From Brassica napus (taxonomy: Eukaryota; Streptophyta; Magnoliopsida; Brassicales; Brassicaceae), in assembly GCF_020379485.1 (NCBI RefSeq), contig NW_026014753.1, positions 20,272-84,271 of the forward strand: a stretch of 64,000 nucleotides of DNA, in the 5' to 3' direction. Both the position numbers and the translations under genes were made by a program. Positions within the stretch are counted from its first letter, which is position 1. Each line of letters begins with the position of its first letter. Below, piece by piece: positions 33,642-45,497 of the stretch. The notes under the pieces were generated by a model that saw nothing but the letters and a program-made list of their open reading frames with translations, searched no databases and was not told where the DNA came from.

Positions 33642-33725
33642 CTAAGGATTCAGACAATGTTAGTACAAAACATACTAACCATAAACAGAACAAAACAATC
33701 CCTAGACTAAGAAATCAAACCTCAC
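33642..33725 (-). other. Predicted leader intron of element C
   Basis: 84 nt on the minus strand. Donor TTACG|GTGAGGTTT, perfect branch consensus TACTAAC (branch A at 33660, 18 nt upstream), acceptor AATCCTTAG|GCTGG. At the place of the ATG in A, this copy has ACG, so a start codon may have been lost by one change. Confidence 0.58.
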
Positions 33726-33798
33726 CGTAAGACATAATCAGCTGGCTGCGTGTGTGTGTGTGTGGACTACATAACCCAACTATCCTAGAATCAAGCAT

Positions 33799-33810
33799 GC
33801 TCTGATACCA
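33799..33810 (-). other. Primer-binding site of element C
   Basis: On the minus strand TGGTATCAGAGC lies three bases inside the 5' LTR, an exact initiator-Met tRNA complement. Confidence 0.88.
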
Positions 33811-33813
33811 ACT

Positions 33814-35822
33814 TGTAAGACCCGTTCCTGGTCTCTCGACCCAACTGGATACGAATGCTTACTTATTAATTTCTTTGCTTGTCTGATTAATTCTAAGTCT
33901 TTTCTTTACTAAGTCATATTCGAATATGAGGTTCATAAGCAAAGGGATAGATTGCACAGCGGAATAATAATGTATAAACTTTGTATTACTTAGAAACATG
34001 AGATTCAATACACAACTTCTTAACAGTCTCATAGACAATCACTAGTTCATCCTTAGCATCATCTAACCACACGTTACACAGCCTCTCACTGACCGAGCCT
34101 TCACGGCTCCTTGGCTTGACCAGAACCATCCCTAGTTCCTGAAACCACAACCAGATAAGCATTAATCATAACCGAGCATATAACGGATTGATTCTACAAT
34201 GCTTGGCTTGGTTCCTAGAACTTAGATAAACCTCAGTCAACATAATCATAAAACGTATGAACCTACCTACCGTATCCTAAGTCATTCAACCAACCACCCC
34301 TTGACTTAGAATCAGATAGATCGTCCAGAATCGATAAACAGAACACACGAACAGATCCGGATTGTCCTCAAATACCAATCCGTCTAACCGGATAGAATCT
34401 AGGTGCGACCGGCCAATGGAGTCCGGCTCAATGGCCCAACGGACTCCCTTACCTGATCCGGCCTTAGGCCTGGATCCAATCAGCCGAGTAAGCCTCAAGC
34501 CTAATCCGGAAGGCTTAGCAACCGGTCAGACCTTGCGACTCTACCGTGGCTTAGACAAACCGTGACCATGTCTTAACTAGACAAGCCATAGGCTGATCCA
34601 TAAGGATCGTTCCTAACCTGTCCCGAAAGACACCATTTGGAACATGTACCCTTTGGCCATTCGTGCCTCTTGGACACTCATGACTCTTGACAACTCGTGC
34701 CCTTTGGGTCATTCCCAACCGTTCGTCCTAACCGCCCAGTTTCTGTGCGATCGGATCATCCCACTAACCGACCCGTGTCTAGGCTAGCAGTTTGATTATG
34801 TCCGGCCAAAGTCTAGGGACGTGTCCCTTGGACTCAACCAACACAACCTTTCGTGTTTAACCAGAGAGAAGAGAAGAGAAACGAATTGAAACATATAAGG
34901 AGAGCCGGATGGGACTTAGGAACCGAGCAGAGCTGGGGTGCGGTCGCATGGACCGTCCGTTCGGTCTGATGGAGCCACGGCCCATCACATACCTTGTGAA
35001 CCACGTCTGGGTTCTCCATGCTCTTCTCCTTGTCTTGATCTCCCATTCTTGACCGGAGTTAGTTCTCAAACGATCAGAGTCGCCGGAACACAACACCACC
35101 ACAATCGGCCTTTCTCTTGGCCGAAACTCTCTCTTGCTCTCTTTCTTTCTCTCTACGTTTTTCTCTGAGTATTTTACTCTGGAATTGGATAATGAAATCG
35201 ACCAGAGAGCCCCCATATTTATAGAAAACGAGGGGGTAAGTCTTGCCCCACGAACAGGCACGACTTGCTAGCGAGTGGGCACCATCATCCAAGGGTTGTC
35301 CCCTTTCGGCCACTTGCATCCCTTCGCCCTTTCTGATTGGGTTTGGGGTCGGCCACAAGCCCAACCCACGCCCCAGGCCTCCTGGACTTAGCACACGGCC
35401 TTGTCCAAAGACCCAACAGCCCATGGCCTCATGGTCGGACCTCACAGCCCGCCACTGACCCGGACCCGGACCATCGGCCTAAATCCCGGACAGTCCGTCT
35501 AGCTGAGATGAGCTGACACTCAGCTGTCTCAGCTGAGTGAGCTAGTAGTACAGCTAGTGGAGCTGACTTAGTAGGGACTGAGCTGGAGTGAACTGAACCT
35601 AGCTTCATTGAGCTGGCCGAGCTACTCCTCCACTTTGTCCAGTTACCGTCTTACTCATCCTAGCTGTCTCTTAGCTTGTATAAGGTTAAGTCTAAGTTTC
35701 CTTATGTCCTTAACCTTCTTTCTCGACCATGCAACGCTTGCCTTGATGTCCTAAGATTGGCTTGCACGTTTCCTCGAACCATGGCCGTCCCAACAATCCT
35801 ATTCAGGATTGGGGGCGTGACA
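33814..35822 (-). repeat. 5' LTR of element C
   Basis: 2009 bp. TATA box at 35216-35223 (TATAAATA on the minus strand), followed in transcription by GGGGGCTCTCTGGTCG and a GA-rich stretch. AGCT cluster about 35500-35660. It shares the upstream region and promoter with the D LTR but a different R-U5. Confidence 0.9.
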
Positions 35823-37126
35823 CGTCCTGTGTGTACTGAACAGACAGCCCACGTGGGATAAAATCACCCAAACAGTCCACGGGAAGGGCCAGCGTGCTGA
35901 GTCCAAGGACCAACGTGCTGATATGTGTACTTAGGGACAGCCACGGAGGTCCTGTGTGTGCTGACGGACACAGACGGACACACACGGACAGCCACGGACG
36001 TCCTGTGTGTGCTGGCGGACACCAACGCACGTCCTGTGTGTACTGAACAGACAGCCCACGAGGGCCAAAATCACCCGAACAGTCCGCAGTAAGGGTCAGC
36101 GTGCGGAGTCAAAGGACACACGTGCTGATATGTGTACTGATGGAAAGCCACAGACGTCATGTGTGTGCTGACAGACACACACGTACACACACGCACAGCC
36201 ACGAACGTCCTGTGTGTGCTGACGGACACACACGGACGTCCAGTGTGTGCTGACGGACACACACGGACGTCCAGTGTGTGCTGACGGACACCCACAGACG
36301 TCCTGTGTGTACTGAACAGACAGCTCACGTGGGCCAAAATCACCCAAACAGTCCACGGGAAGGGCCAGCGTGCTGAGTCCAAGGACCAGCGTGCTGATAT
36401 GTATACTGATGGACAGCCACGGACGTCATGTGTGTGCTGCCGGACACACACTGACCGCCAAGGACTTCCTGTGTGTGCTGGCGGACACCCACGGACGTCC
36501 TGTGTGTACTGAACAGATAGCCCACGTGGGCCAAAATCACCCAAACAGTACACGGGAAGGGCCAGCGTGCAGAGTCCAAGGATCAACGTGCTGATATGTG
36601 TACTGATGGACAGCCACAGACGTGGTGACGGACACACATGGACAGCCACGGACGTCCTGTGTATGCTTACGGACACACACGGACGTCATGTGTGTGCTGA
36701 CCGACACCCACGAACGTCCTCTGTGTTCTGACAGACACACACGGACACACACGGATGTCCTGTGTGTGCTGACAGATAGGCCACAAACAGCCCTGGACAT
36801 CCTGTGTGTGCTGGCGGACACCCACAGACGTCATGTGTGTACTGAACAGATAGCCCACGTGGGCCAAAATCACTCAAACAGTCCACGGGAAGGGCCAGCG
36901 TGCAGAGTCCAAGGACCAACGTGCTGACATGTGAACTGATGGACAGCCACAGACGTCCTGTGTGTGCTGACGGACACACACGTACAGCCACGGACGTCCT
37001 GTGTATGCTTACCGACATCCACGAACATCCTGTGTGTGCTGACAGACACACACAGACACACACGAATGTCCTGTGTGTTCTGACAGACAGCCACAAACAG
37101 CCCCGGATGTCCTGTGTGTGCTGGCG
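35823..37126. repeat. Composite satellite array, segment 3
   Basis: Satellite between C and D with about five conserved modules. The right edge is the D insertion, preceded by TGGCG, which would be D's left TSD copy. Confidence 0.9.
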
Positions 37127-40054
37127 TGTCACGCCCCGAATCCTGGAAAGGATTGTCGGGACGGCCATGGTTCGAGGAAACGTACAAGCCAGTCTTAGGA
37201 CATCAAGGCAAGCGTTCCATGGTCGAGAAAGAAGGTTAAGGACATAAGGAAACTTAGACATAACCTTATACAAGCTAAGAGACAGCTAGGATGAGTAAGA
37301 CGGTAACTGGACGAAGTGGACGAGTAGCTCGGCCAGCTCAATGAAGCTAGGTTTAGTTCACTCCAGCTCAGTCACTACTAAGTCAGCTCCACTAGCTGGA
37401 CTACTAGCTCACCCAGCTGAGGCAGCTGAGAGTCAGCTCACCTCAGCTAGACGGACTGTTCGGGATTTAGGCCGATGGTCCGGGTCCGGGTCAGTGACAG
37501 GCTGTGAGGTCCGGCCATGAGGCCATGGGCTGTTGGGTCTTTGGCCAAGGCCGTGGGCTAAGTCCAGGAGGCTTGGGGCGTGGGTTGGGCTTATGACCGA
37601 CCCCAAACCCAATCAGAAAGGGCGAAGGGATGCAAGTGGCCGAAAGGGGACAACCCTTGGCCGATGGTGCCCATTCGCTAGCAAGTCGTGCCTGTTCGTG
37701 GGGCAAGACTTACCCCCTCGTTTTCTATAAATATGGGGGCTCTCTGGTCGATTTCATTATCCAATTCCAGAGTAAAATACTCATGGAAAAACGTAGAGAG
37801 AGAGAGAGAGAGTTCTGGCCAAGAGATCGGCCGGAAAAGGGCCGGTCGTGGTGGTTTTGTATCTCCGGCAAGGAGAACGGTTTAGGAGAGAGGAGGCCGT
37901 GTGTTATGAATACCCAAGGCGTAGAGAAGGGTCTGGAGAAGGACTCGAAAGCCGTGTTTCAGTCTGATAGGGTCAGTGGGGTAACCACCAACTCATCGGC
38001 TAAAACAATCGGACAGTCTGAACCGGTCTAGCCATGGGCGTTTGGATTGTGTCCTATTCTTCTTATTCATTTCATCCAATTCTTCTTCTACTCCTTCTGT
38101 ACACTGGCGTGGCCTTGTTGATGTGTTGGGATTGGTTATAACCGTGGTTCTGGTTGAGTAATGAAGTCGCGGTCCATAACCGTCGAGTTAGGCGCGCGCA
38201 TGGTCTAAACCGGCCTCAGGTGATCCGATTGGATAGGGGCGGTTCTGTTCTGTTCTGTTCTGAACGGTTGCAACCCTTCCCTGAACAGTCACAATGGTTC
38301 ATGACTTGTGTAGGTTAAGGCGTGGTCCTTTGGCCATAGGCCGGACACACGCACGGACCAGACAGTCCATACGGACGGTTAGGTCGAACGGTTGGAGCAT
38401 CTGAATGGGTGCGAGATGCCAAGGGTCATGAGTTGCCAAGAGGCACGAGTGTCCAAAGGGTACTAGTTCCCAAAGGGTGTGAGTTCCAAACGGTGCCATT
38501 GGTTCAAGGCTTAGGCCGAACCAAGTGGACAGTCCGCGGCTGCATAGTCGAACGGACGGACGGTTAGTTTAACCGGAGTGTTGTGTCGCAAGGTCTGATT
38601 GGTTGCAAGGCAATCCGGTTTGGTCTTGGGCCTTACTCTCTGGTATGGATCCAGGCTTTGGGTCGGATCAGGTAAGAAGGTCCGTGAGCCTTTGGTCCAG
38701 ACTTATAACTGGTCGATCGCACCTAGATCTTAACCAGACGGTTAGACGGGATATGGATGATCCGGCTATGGTTGGATGGCTTTAGCCGCAAAGGCTAAGT
38801 GGGATATCTTACAATAAACCTGGGGTTGGTGAGTAGGATAGGCGCCATATGCATTATGTAGGGCGTAGACCCACATGATGGCAATGGAAGGCCGGTTATA
38901 TCAGTACCTGCTAAGTAGACGATGGCTTATCAAGTCTGGTTGTCGGATCATGTTTCATGACGATGGTTCGATGGCCGAGCACAATACAGATAGTCACGTT
39001 GCTGGAGTAAGAGTATTGATGTGATGCTTCTAGATATCAACCTTGGTGTTGATAGCTTCGAGATTGGCTAAGAGTCATGACGAAGTGTATGGCTAGTACT
39101 ATGTGTCGTAGACCATAGATACTGAGCCTAAGTGTGATTGTTCAAGGAAGGCCGTGTAAGATCTGATTATGGTTGAGTATGGACGACCTGACCTCTGAAT
39201 GATGGTTCAAGGTGTCGGAACTAATCTGATTAAGGAATGCATCGTTTGGTATGAACAAATCATATATGTTGTTTGGGTTAAGTCGCAAAGCCGGTCAGGC
39301 CAGATGATGACTCATCAGTTCCAAGTCATCTGAGGATGGTTGGTTGATTGACTTAGGATCTAATGAGATTTGTCAGTCCGGAATATGGATTGGGTACTAT
39401 TGCCTATATGGCAAGGGGATGTTTGAGTGTGCATGAGCCGAGAAAGGCCAGATGCAAACCCTTATCCTTTCAAAGACTTCTCAAAGATTACATATGTCTG
39501 TGGGGATGGTTGGTTGAATGACTAAGTACCTAGGGGAGTTTTTTGATGCAGGAATCAGGATAAGGACCTTAAGTAAGATCATTGAGTGATCGTGGTCCAG
39601 CTGTCAAGCAAGAGCAATTCGAGTCAATGGAGGGCCAATGAGCTAATAAGCTCCGTAGATGTGGCAAAGGTATGATCTAGCATTTACTTATGTAGATCTA
39701 GATAGAATGGTTTAGGGGAATGGAACTTCAGAATTGTATGGCTTGGTTTGGGTTTAGGATTGACCTTTAAGCTAATTGGTAGTTGAGTAAACTGACCAAG
39801 GCTAAGGTGATTCGACCAGACAAGTGTTAGATTGGTTTTAGACCAATGGTTAACTACAGAATAATCCACTGCGTATCTGTTGAAAGGATCTAGGCTATTA
39901 ATGACTAGGGAAGTCTTTAGCTAAGATCTAAGTTAGCCCTCGCCTTTAGGCGATATTATAAATAAAGGGAAAAAATTAAGAGGTTCGGCCAGGAAGTAGA
40001 CCGAGCGACGTGAGGCATCGACCGCGGCCTAGGCTGCCGGGATCGGGTCTTACA
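37127..40054 (+). repeat. 5' LTR of element D
   Basis: 2928 bp, TGTCACGCCCC to CGGGTCTTACA. Positions 37127 to about 37830 match the C LTR closely, including the TATA box at 37726-37733. About 37830-40054 matches the F LTR instead. The subterminal inverted repeat AATCCTGGAAAGGATT lies at 37139-37154. Apart from the AGCT cluster (37315-37440), a GA run near 37797 and a TCTGT run near 38243, I see no gene in it. Confidence 0.9.
37726..37733 (+). promoter_or_regulatory. TATA box of the D 5' LTR
   Basis: TATAAATA in the context TTTTCTATAAATATGGGGGC, identical to the C LTR promoter. The 3' LTR has TATATAAATA at 43306-43315. Confidence 0.65.
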
Positions 40055-40057
40055 AGT

Positions 40058-40069
40058 TGGTATCAGAGC
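40058..40069 (+). other. Primer-binding site of element D
   Basis: TGGTATCAGAGC starts three bases after the 5' LTR, an exact initiator-Met tRNA complement. Confidence 0.88.
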
Positions 40070-40929
40070 ATGCTTGATCCTGTTTAGGACAACGCTCTAA
40101 GATGATGTGTTCCATACCGAAGTTATTTCCAAAACTATGATGACTATGAAACCTTAGTTGGGGTGAGCCAAGAAAGAGTTGAGGTAAGCTAGGGTATCAT
40201 GCTTGTGAATGTGGGAATTCTAAGATGAACCGGCTTAGCCAAGATACATTTTCCAAGGGCAAGAACCTAAAAACAGAAAGGTTGGTCGATCTAGTATGTA
40301 GAAGTAATAGACGGGTTGGAAGGGATGGAAGCAATGCAAGACTTGTTTATGGATGACGTAAACAAGGGAAGTAACATGAACCAGAGAGTGGCTTAGGTTG
40401 AAATAAAGGTGCAGCATTCTACTGAAGTTAAGTGTTATCCCTTGATGGCCGTTCATAATAAATAAAGCATATGCAATGTTATATCTTACTCAAAGGAGAC
40501 ACTACATGACCAGTACACGAGTGGACTTGTGATCAGATGGATCAGCTAGGACTCGGTATAAGTCAAGGTAGGTTTCCTTAGATCTAGTAGGATGGAATGA
40601 ATCAATTCCAATCTGAATCTGTCCAAGGAAAGAATGAGGAAACTCATGATGTTCGTTCCAATCAATGGAAGAACATGATCTTAACTACCGTAGTATGATG
40701 GGGATTGAGGTATATTAAAATTGCTCTTGTGAATGGTGTGAGCATTCGCAAAAGTAAGACGCCTTGGAGAATGGTATGGGACGTTTTCCAAGTGTGTGGT
40801 CAAACCGAGATCTTACTCATCTAGGTATCCACTGGAACTGGAAGTATTGAAGTTATTGGCAATGCCATGAGGGATGTTATGGGACGTTCTTTGTGGTGTG
40901 GTCATGCACTGAGATAGTTTCCACAAGTG
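40070..40929 (+). other. Non-coding leader of element D
   Basis: About 860 bp with no coding frame of note. It is homologous, in order, to 61011-61754 of element F (for example TTCCAAGGGCAAGAACCTAA and ATGGTATGGGACGTTTTCC). In A and C this position is occupied by gag, so the leader is a family-specific replacement. Confidence 0.7.
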
Positions 40930-41735
40930 GATTTGTGGTGTGGAAACACACGTACTTTTCGACACAGAGGCTACACATAGTTTTGTGAGTCCGGGACTGG
41001 TCGGAAAGAGTCTGTTCTGTCTGAGTTCTGGGGATTATTCGAGACTAGTGAGGGCAGCCGGTGGGCAAATTATGCATTCACTAGGGCTCATGAAAAATAT
41101 CCCGGTGTGGATCCAGGAGAGAAATCTGCCTGTAGATCTGATCGAGAAAAATATCCACGCGCCTACAGAATCACGAGATGATCCTAGGCATGAATCTGGT
41201 TGGGAAAGTATCGGGCCACTCTCGATTGCCACAAAGTTCGTGTGCAATTGGAGACTGGAGCTCACCCGATCCAGTACCAAAGTCTGAGTCTGAGTCCGGC
41301 TCTAAGGAAAGTAGGGGTGTCAGTAGTCCAAGTGAATTGGATGCTTAGACAGGGTTGTGAAGTATTTTTGACCACAACTACCACTACGGAGCACGGCAAT
41401 TCTGTTGATCTGTCTGGGATCTCGTTGGTATCGAGATCCATTGTCTGAGTCCGGCTTTAAGGAAAGTAGTGGTGTCAGCATTCCGTGTGGATCGGATGCT
41501 TAGACGGGATTGTGAAGTATTTTTTTGACCACAATTACCACTATGGAGCGCGGCAAATTCTGGTGATCTAAAAGATCTGTTTGAGGACCCATTGGTGTCT
41601 GAGTTCCCAGATGTGTTCCGTTCGCTACAGAGTCTCCCCTCTGGTAGGTCGGATCCATTTATGATTGAACTGGAACCAGGGACAGCACCACTGTCCTAGA
41701 GTCTGTTTCTGTCGGCTCCGACTGAGATGGCAGAG
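40930..41735 (+). pseudogene. pol: Protease remnant of element D
   Basis: Recognisable segments are [20 protein letters not shown] and GGQIMHSLGLMKNIPV. The active-site DTGA is changed to DTEA. Downstream frames are shifted, and the linker to RT ends at [15 protein letters not shown] and then TEMAE, where homology to A stops. No RT motif follows. Confidence 0.8.
41288..41580. repeat. Tandem duplication of about 155 bp in the protease-RT linker of D
   Basis: GTCTGAGTCCGGC and the following bases through the Cys-Glu linker (GTGAAGTATTTTTGACCACA) occur at 41288 and again at 41443, with about ten differences. The duplication is absent from F. Confidence 0.8.
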
Positions 41736-42684
41736 CCGAAGTTGACCACGTCCGAGAGAGGACCATGGTCGCAGTACAACCAAGTCGGAGTTTGACCTAA
41801 GGTTGAGAATGATCAAGTCCAAAAAAAAAGGACGAGGATCAGCCCACAACCTATTCGGAGATGGACCTATGGTCGGGGTGAAACAGTCGAGTCCCTGAGT
41901 GGACCAGTACCAGAGTATGATCGAGTCCAAGGAAGGACCAGGATCAAATTATGACAAAGTCCAGTGAAGGATAGAAGTCAAGTCTGAGGCGTTTTTAGTC
42001 TGGAGGGACAAAGATCGCAATGTGGCCAAGCCTGAAAAGGTTGTGGCCGGTTAAGGGGATGATCCAGTACGTTGTGGCTGAGGTCATGAGCCTTATTGTC
42101 CATGAAGGACAAAAGAACCATAATAATCTGTTAGGACTCGTTGTAGGACGAGCAGCCTAAAGATTAGAACAAGTTCGTGAGGACTTGACTGGTACATCGA
42201 GTGGTGTGGGGATTGGCCAAATCTACTAAGGCTCGAGTATGCAGCATGTTCCTAGGGACTGATTATGATCTAGTTTTGGACTATGATCAGAGAAAGAATA
42301 AAATCTGAAGAAGATGCTATTCAAAGGAAAGACATAGACTTGTTGGATACTAGGACCGCAACCTGGAGATTTCGGCCAGTGACACAAGGAATGTCTTTAG
42401 ATGGGTTTTCAAGTATCACTTGAATCGGTGCTTGATGGACCCTCGACTGTGGTAAAAGTAGACAGGTAAGGGTGCCATCAGCGAAACCAGAAAGGACCAC
42501 TTGATAGGATTTTTGTGGTTAAATCCTTATCAAGTGGGGGAGACTTGTACAACGATGGTCAAAGGAAAATTGATCAACGAAGTGGTGATTCGGTGGTTTT
42601 AATCAAGCTTGTTCTATTCTCTGATCAAGACTAGAATAAGTTTGTTTGGAATTTTTGGTCTTGGGACAAGGTATAATCATCACC
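41736..42684 (+). other. Non-coding 3' internal region of element D
   Basis: No pol homology. The first 250 bases contain loose short repeats around GAGTCCAAGGAAGGACCAGG and AAGTCGGAGTTTGACC. The whole stretch is homologous to 58845-59790 of F and replaces RT, RNase H and integrase. Confidence 0.65.
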
Positions 42685-42721
42685 GGATTCGAGGACGAAT
42701 CCATTACAAGTGGGGGAGACT
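42685..42721 (+). other. Hairpin and polypurine tract of element D
   Basis: The perfect stem GGATTCG-AGGA-CGAATCC at 42685-42702 is followed by AAGTGGGGGAGACTTG before the 3' LTR. The signals for plus-strand priming are kept although the pol around them is gone. Confidence 0.8.
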
Positions 42722-45497
42722 TGTCACGCCCCCAATCCTGGAAAGGATTGTCGGGACGGCCATGGTTCGAGGAAACGTACAAGCCAGTCTTAGGACATCA
42801 AGGCAAGCGTTCCATGGTCGAGAAAGATGGTCGAGACAGACTTAACCTTATACAACCTAAGAGACAGCTAGGACGAGTAAGACAGTAACTGGACGAAGTG
42901 GACGAGTAGCTCGGCCAGCTCAATGAAGCTAGGTTTGGTTCACTCCCGCTCAGTCCCTACTAAGTCAGCTCCACTAGCTGGACTACTAGCTCACCCAGCT
43001 GAGGCAGCTGAGAGTCAGCTCACCTCAGCTAGACGGACTGTTCGAGCTTTAGGCCGATGGTCCGGGTCCGGGTCAGTGGCCGGCTGTGAGGTCCGGCCAT
43101 GAGGCCATGGGCTGTTGGGTCTTTGGGCAAGGCCGTGGGCTAAGTCCAGGAGGCTTGGGGCGTGGGTTGGGCTTATGACCGACCCCAAACCCAATCAGAA
43201 AGGGCAAAGGGATGCAAGTGGCCGAAAGGGGACAACCCTTGGCCGATGGTGCCCATTCGCTAGCAAGTCGTGCCTGTTCGTGGGGCAAGACTTACCCCCT
43301 CGTTTTATATAAATATGGGGGCTCTCTGGTCGATTTCATTATCCAATTCCAGAGTAAAATACTCATGGAAAAACGTAGAGAGAGAGAGAGAAAGAGTTCA
43401 GGCCAAGAGATCGGCCGAAAAAGGGCCGGTCGTGGTGGTTTTGTATCTCCGGCAAGGTGAACAGTTTAGGAGAGAGGAGGCCGTGTGTTATGAATACCCA
43501 AGGCGTAGAGAAGGGTCTGGAGAAGGACTCGAAAGCCGTGGTTCAGTCTGATAGGGTCAGTGGGGTAACCACCGACTCATCGGCTAAGACAATCGGACAG
43601 TCTGAACCAGTCTAGCCATGGGCGTTTGGATTGTGTCCTATTCTTCTTATTCTTTTCATCCAATTCTTCTTCTACTCCTTCTGTACATTGGCTTGGCCTT
43701 GTTGTTGTGTTGGGATTGGTTATAACCGTGGTTCTGGTTGAGTAATGAAGTCACGGTCCATAACTGTCGAGTTAGGCGCGCGCATGGTCTAAACCGGCCT
43801 CAGGTGATCCGATTGGATAGGGGCGGTTCTGTTCTGTTCTGTTCTGAACGGTTTCAACCCTTCCCTGAACAGTCACAATGGTTCATGACTTGTGTAGGTT
43901 AAGGCGTGGTCCTTTGCCCATAGGCCGGACACACGCACGGACCAGACAGTCCATATGGACGGTTAGCTCGAACGGTTGGAGCATCTGAATGGGTGCGAGA
44001 TGCCAAGGGTCATGAGTTGCCAAGAGGCACGAGTGTCCAAAGGGTACAAGTTCCCAAATGGTGTGAGTTCCAAACAGTGCCATTTGTTCAAGGCTTAGGC
44101 CGAACCAAGTGGACAGTCCGCGGCTGCATAGTCGAACGGACGGACGGTTAGTTTAACCGGAGTGTTGTGTCGCAAGGTCTGATTGGTTGCAAGGCAATCC
44201 GGTTTGGTCTTGGGCCTTACTCTCTGGTATGGATCCAGGCTTTGGGTCGGATCAGGTAAGAAGGTCCGTGAGCCTTTGGGCCCGACTTATAACTGGTCGA
44301 TCGCACCTAGATCTTAACCAGACGGTTAGACGGCACTATGGATGATCCGGCTATGGTTGGATGGCTTTAGCCGCAAAGGCTAAGTGGGATATCTTACAAT
44401 AAACCTTGGGTTGGTGAGTAGGATAGGCGCCATATGCATTATGTAGGGCGTAGACCCACATGATGGCAATGGAAGGCCGGTTATATCAGTACCTGCTAAG
44501 TAGACGATGGCTTATCAAGTCTGGTGGTCGGATCATGTTTCATGACGATGGTTCGATGGCCGAGCACTAGTATGGATAGTCACGTTGCTGGAGTAAGAGT
44601 ATTGATGTGATGCTTCTAGATATCAACCTTGGTGTTGATAGCTTCGAGATTGGCTAAGAGTCATGACGAAGTGTATGGCTAGTACTATGAGTCGTAGACC
44701 ATAGATACTGAGCCCAAGTGTGATTGTTCAAGGAAGGCCGTGTAAGATCTGATCATGGTTGAGTATGGACAACCTGACCTCTGAATGATGGTTCAAGGTG
44801 TCGGAACTAATCTGATTAAGGAATGCATCGATTGGTATGAACAAATCATATATGTTGTTTGGGTTAAGTCCCAAAGCCGGTCAGGCCAGATGATGACTCA
44901 TCAGTTCCAAGTCATGTGAGGATGGTTGGTTGATTGACTTAGGATCTAATGAGATTTGTCAGTCCAGAATATGGATTGGGTACTATTGCCTATATGGCAA
45001 GGGGATGTTTGAGTGTGCATGAGCCGAGAAAGGCCATATGCAAACCCTTATCCTTTCAAAGACTTCTCAAAGATTACTTATGTCTGTGGGGATGGTTGGT
45101 TGAATGACTAAGTACCTAGGGGAGTTGTTTGATGCAGGAATCAATATAAGGACCTTAAGTAAGATCATTGAGTGATCGTGGTCCAGCTGTCAAGCAAGAG
45201 CAATTCGAGTCAATGGAGGACCAATGAGCTAATAAGCTCCGTAGATGTGGCAAAGGTATGATCTAACATTTACTTATGTAGATCTAGATAGAATGGTTTA
45301 GGGGAATGGAACCTCAGAATTGTATGGCTTGGTTTGGGTTTAGGATTGACCTTTAAGCTAATTGGTAGTTGAGTAAACTGACCAAGGCTAAGGTGATTCG
45401 ACCAGCCAAGTGTTAGATTTGTTTTAGACCAATGGTTAACTACAGAATAATCCGCTGCGTATCTGTTGAAAGGATCTAGGCTATTAATGACTAGGGA

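Larger units (their letters stand above)
27918..35822 (-). mobile_element. Element C: rearranged Tekay-type element lacking RT and RNase H
   Basis: The outer limits are TGTAAGACCCG (27918) and GCGTGACA (35822). Flanks are TGTCA and CGTCC, an imperfect pair at the same phase of the satellite unit, so the TSD is doubtful. Order on the plus strand: complete LTR (27918-29926), 60 bp of satellite, partial LTR (29984-30700), polypurine tract, integrase remnant, protease, gag, PBS, complete 5' LTR (33814-35822). LTR divergence is clearly higher than in A. The odd left side fits a tandem duplication followed by LTR-LTR recombination. The element cannot move on its own. Confidence 0.85.

Noticed and set aside
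37127..40054. Possible host genes within the long LTRs (open frames of 60-130 codons)
   Set aside because: The same frames recur in every LTR copy with frameshifts, match no known domain and lie in U3 or R-U5 sequence.
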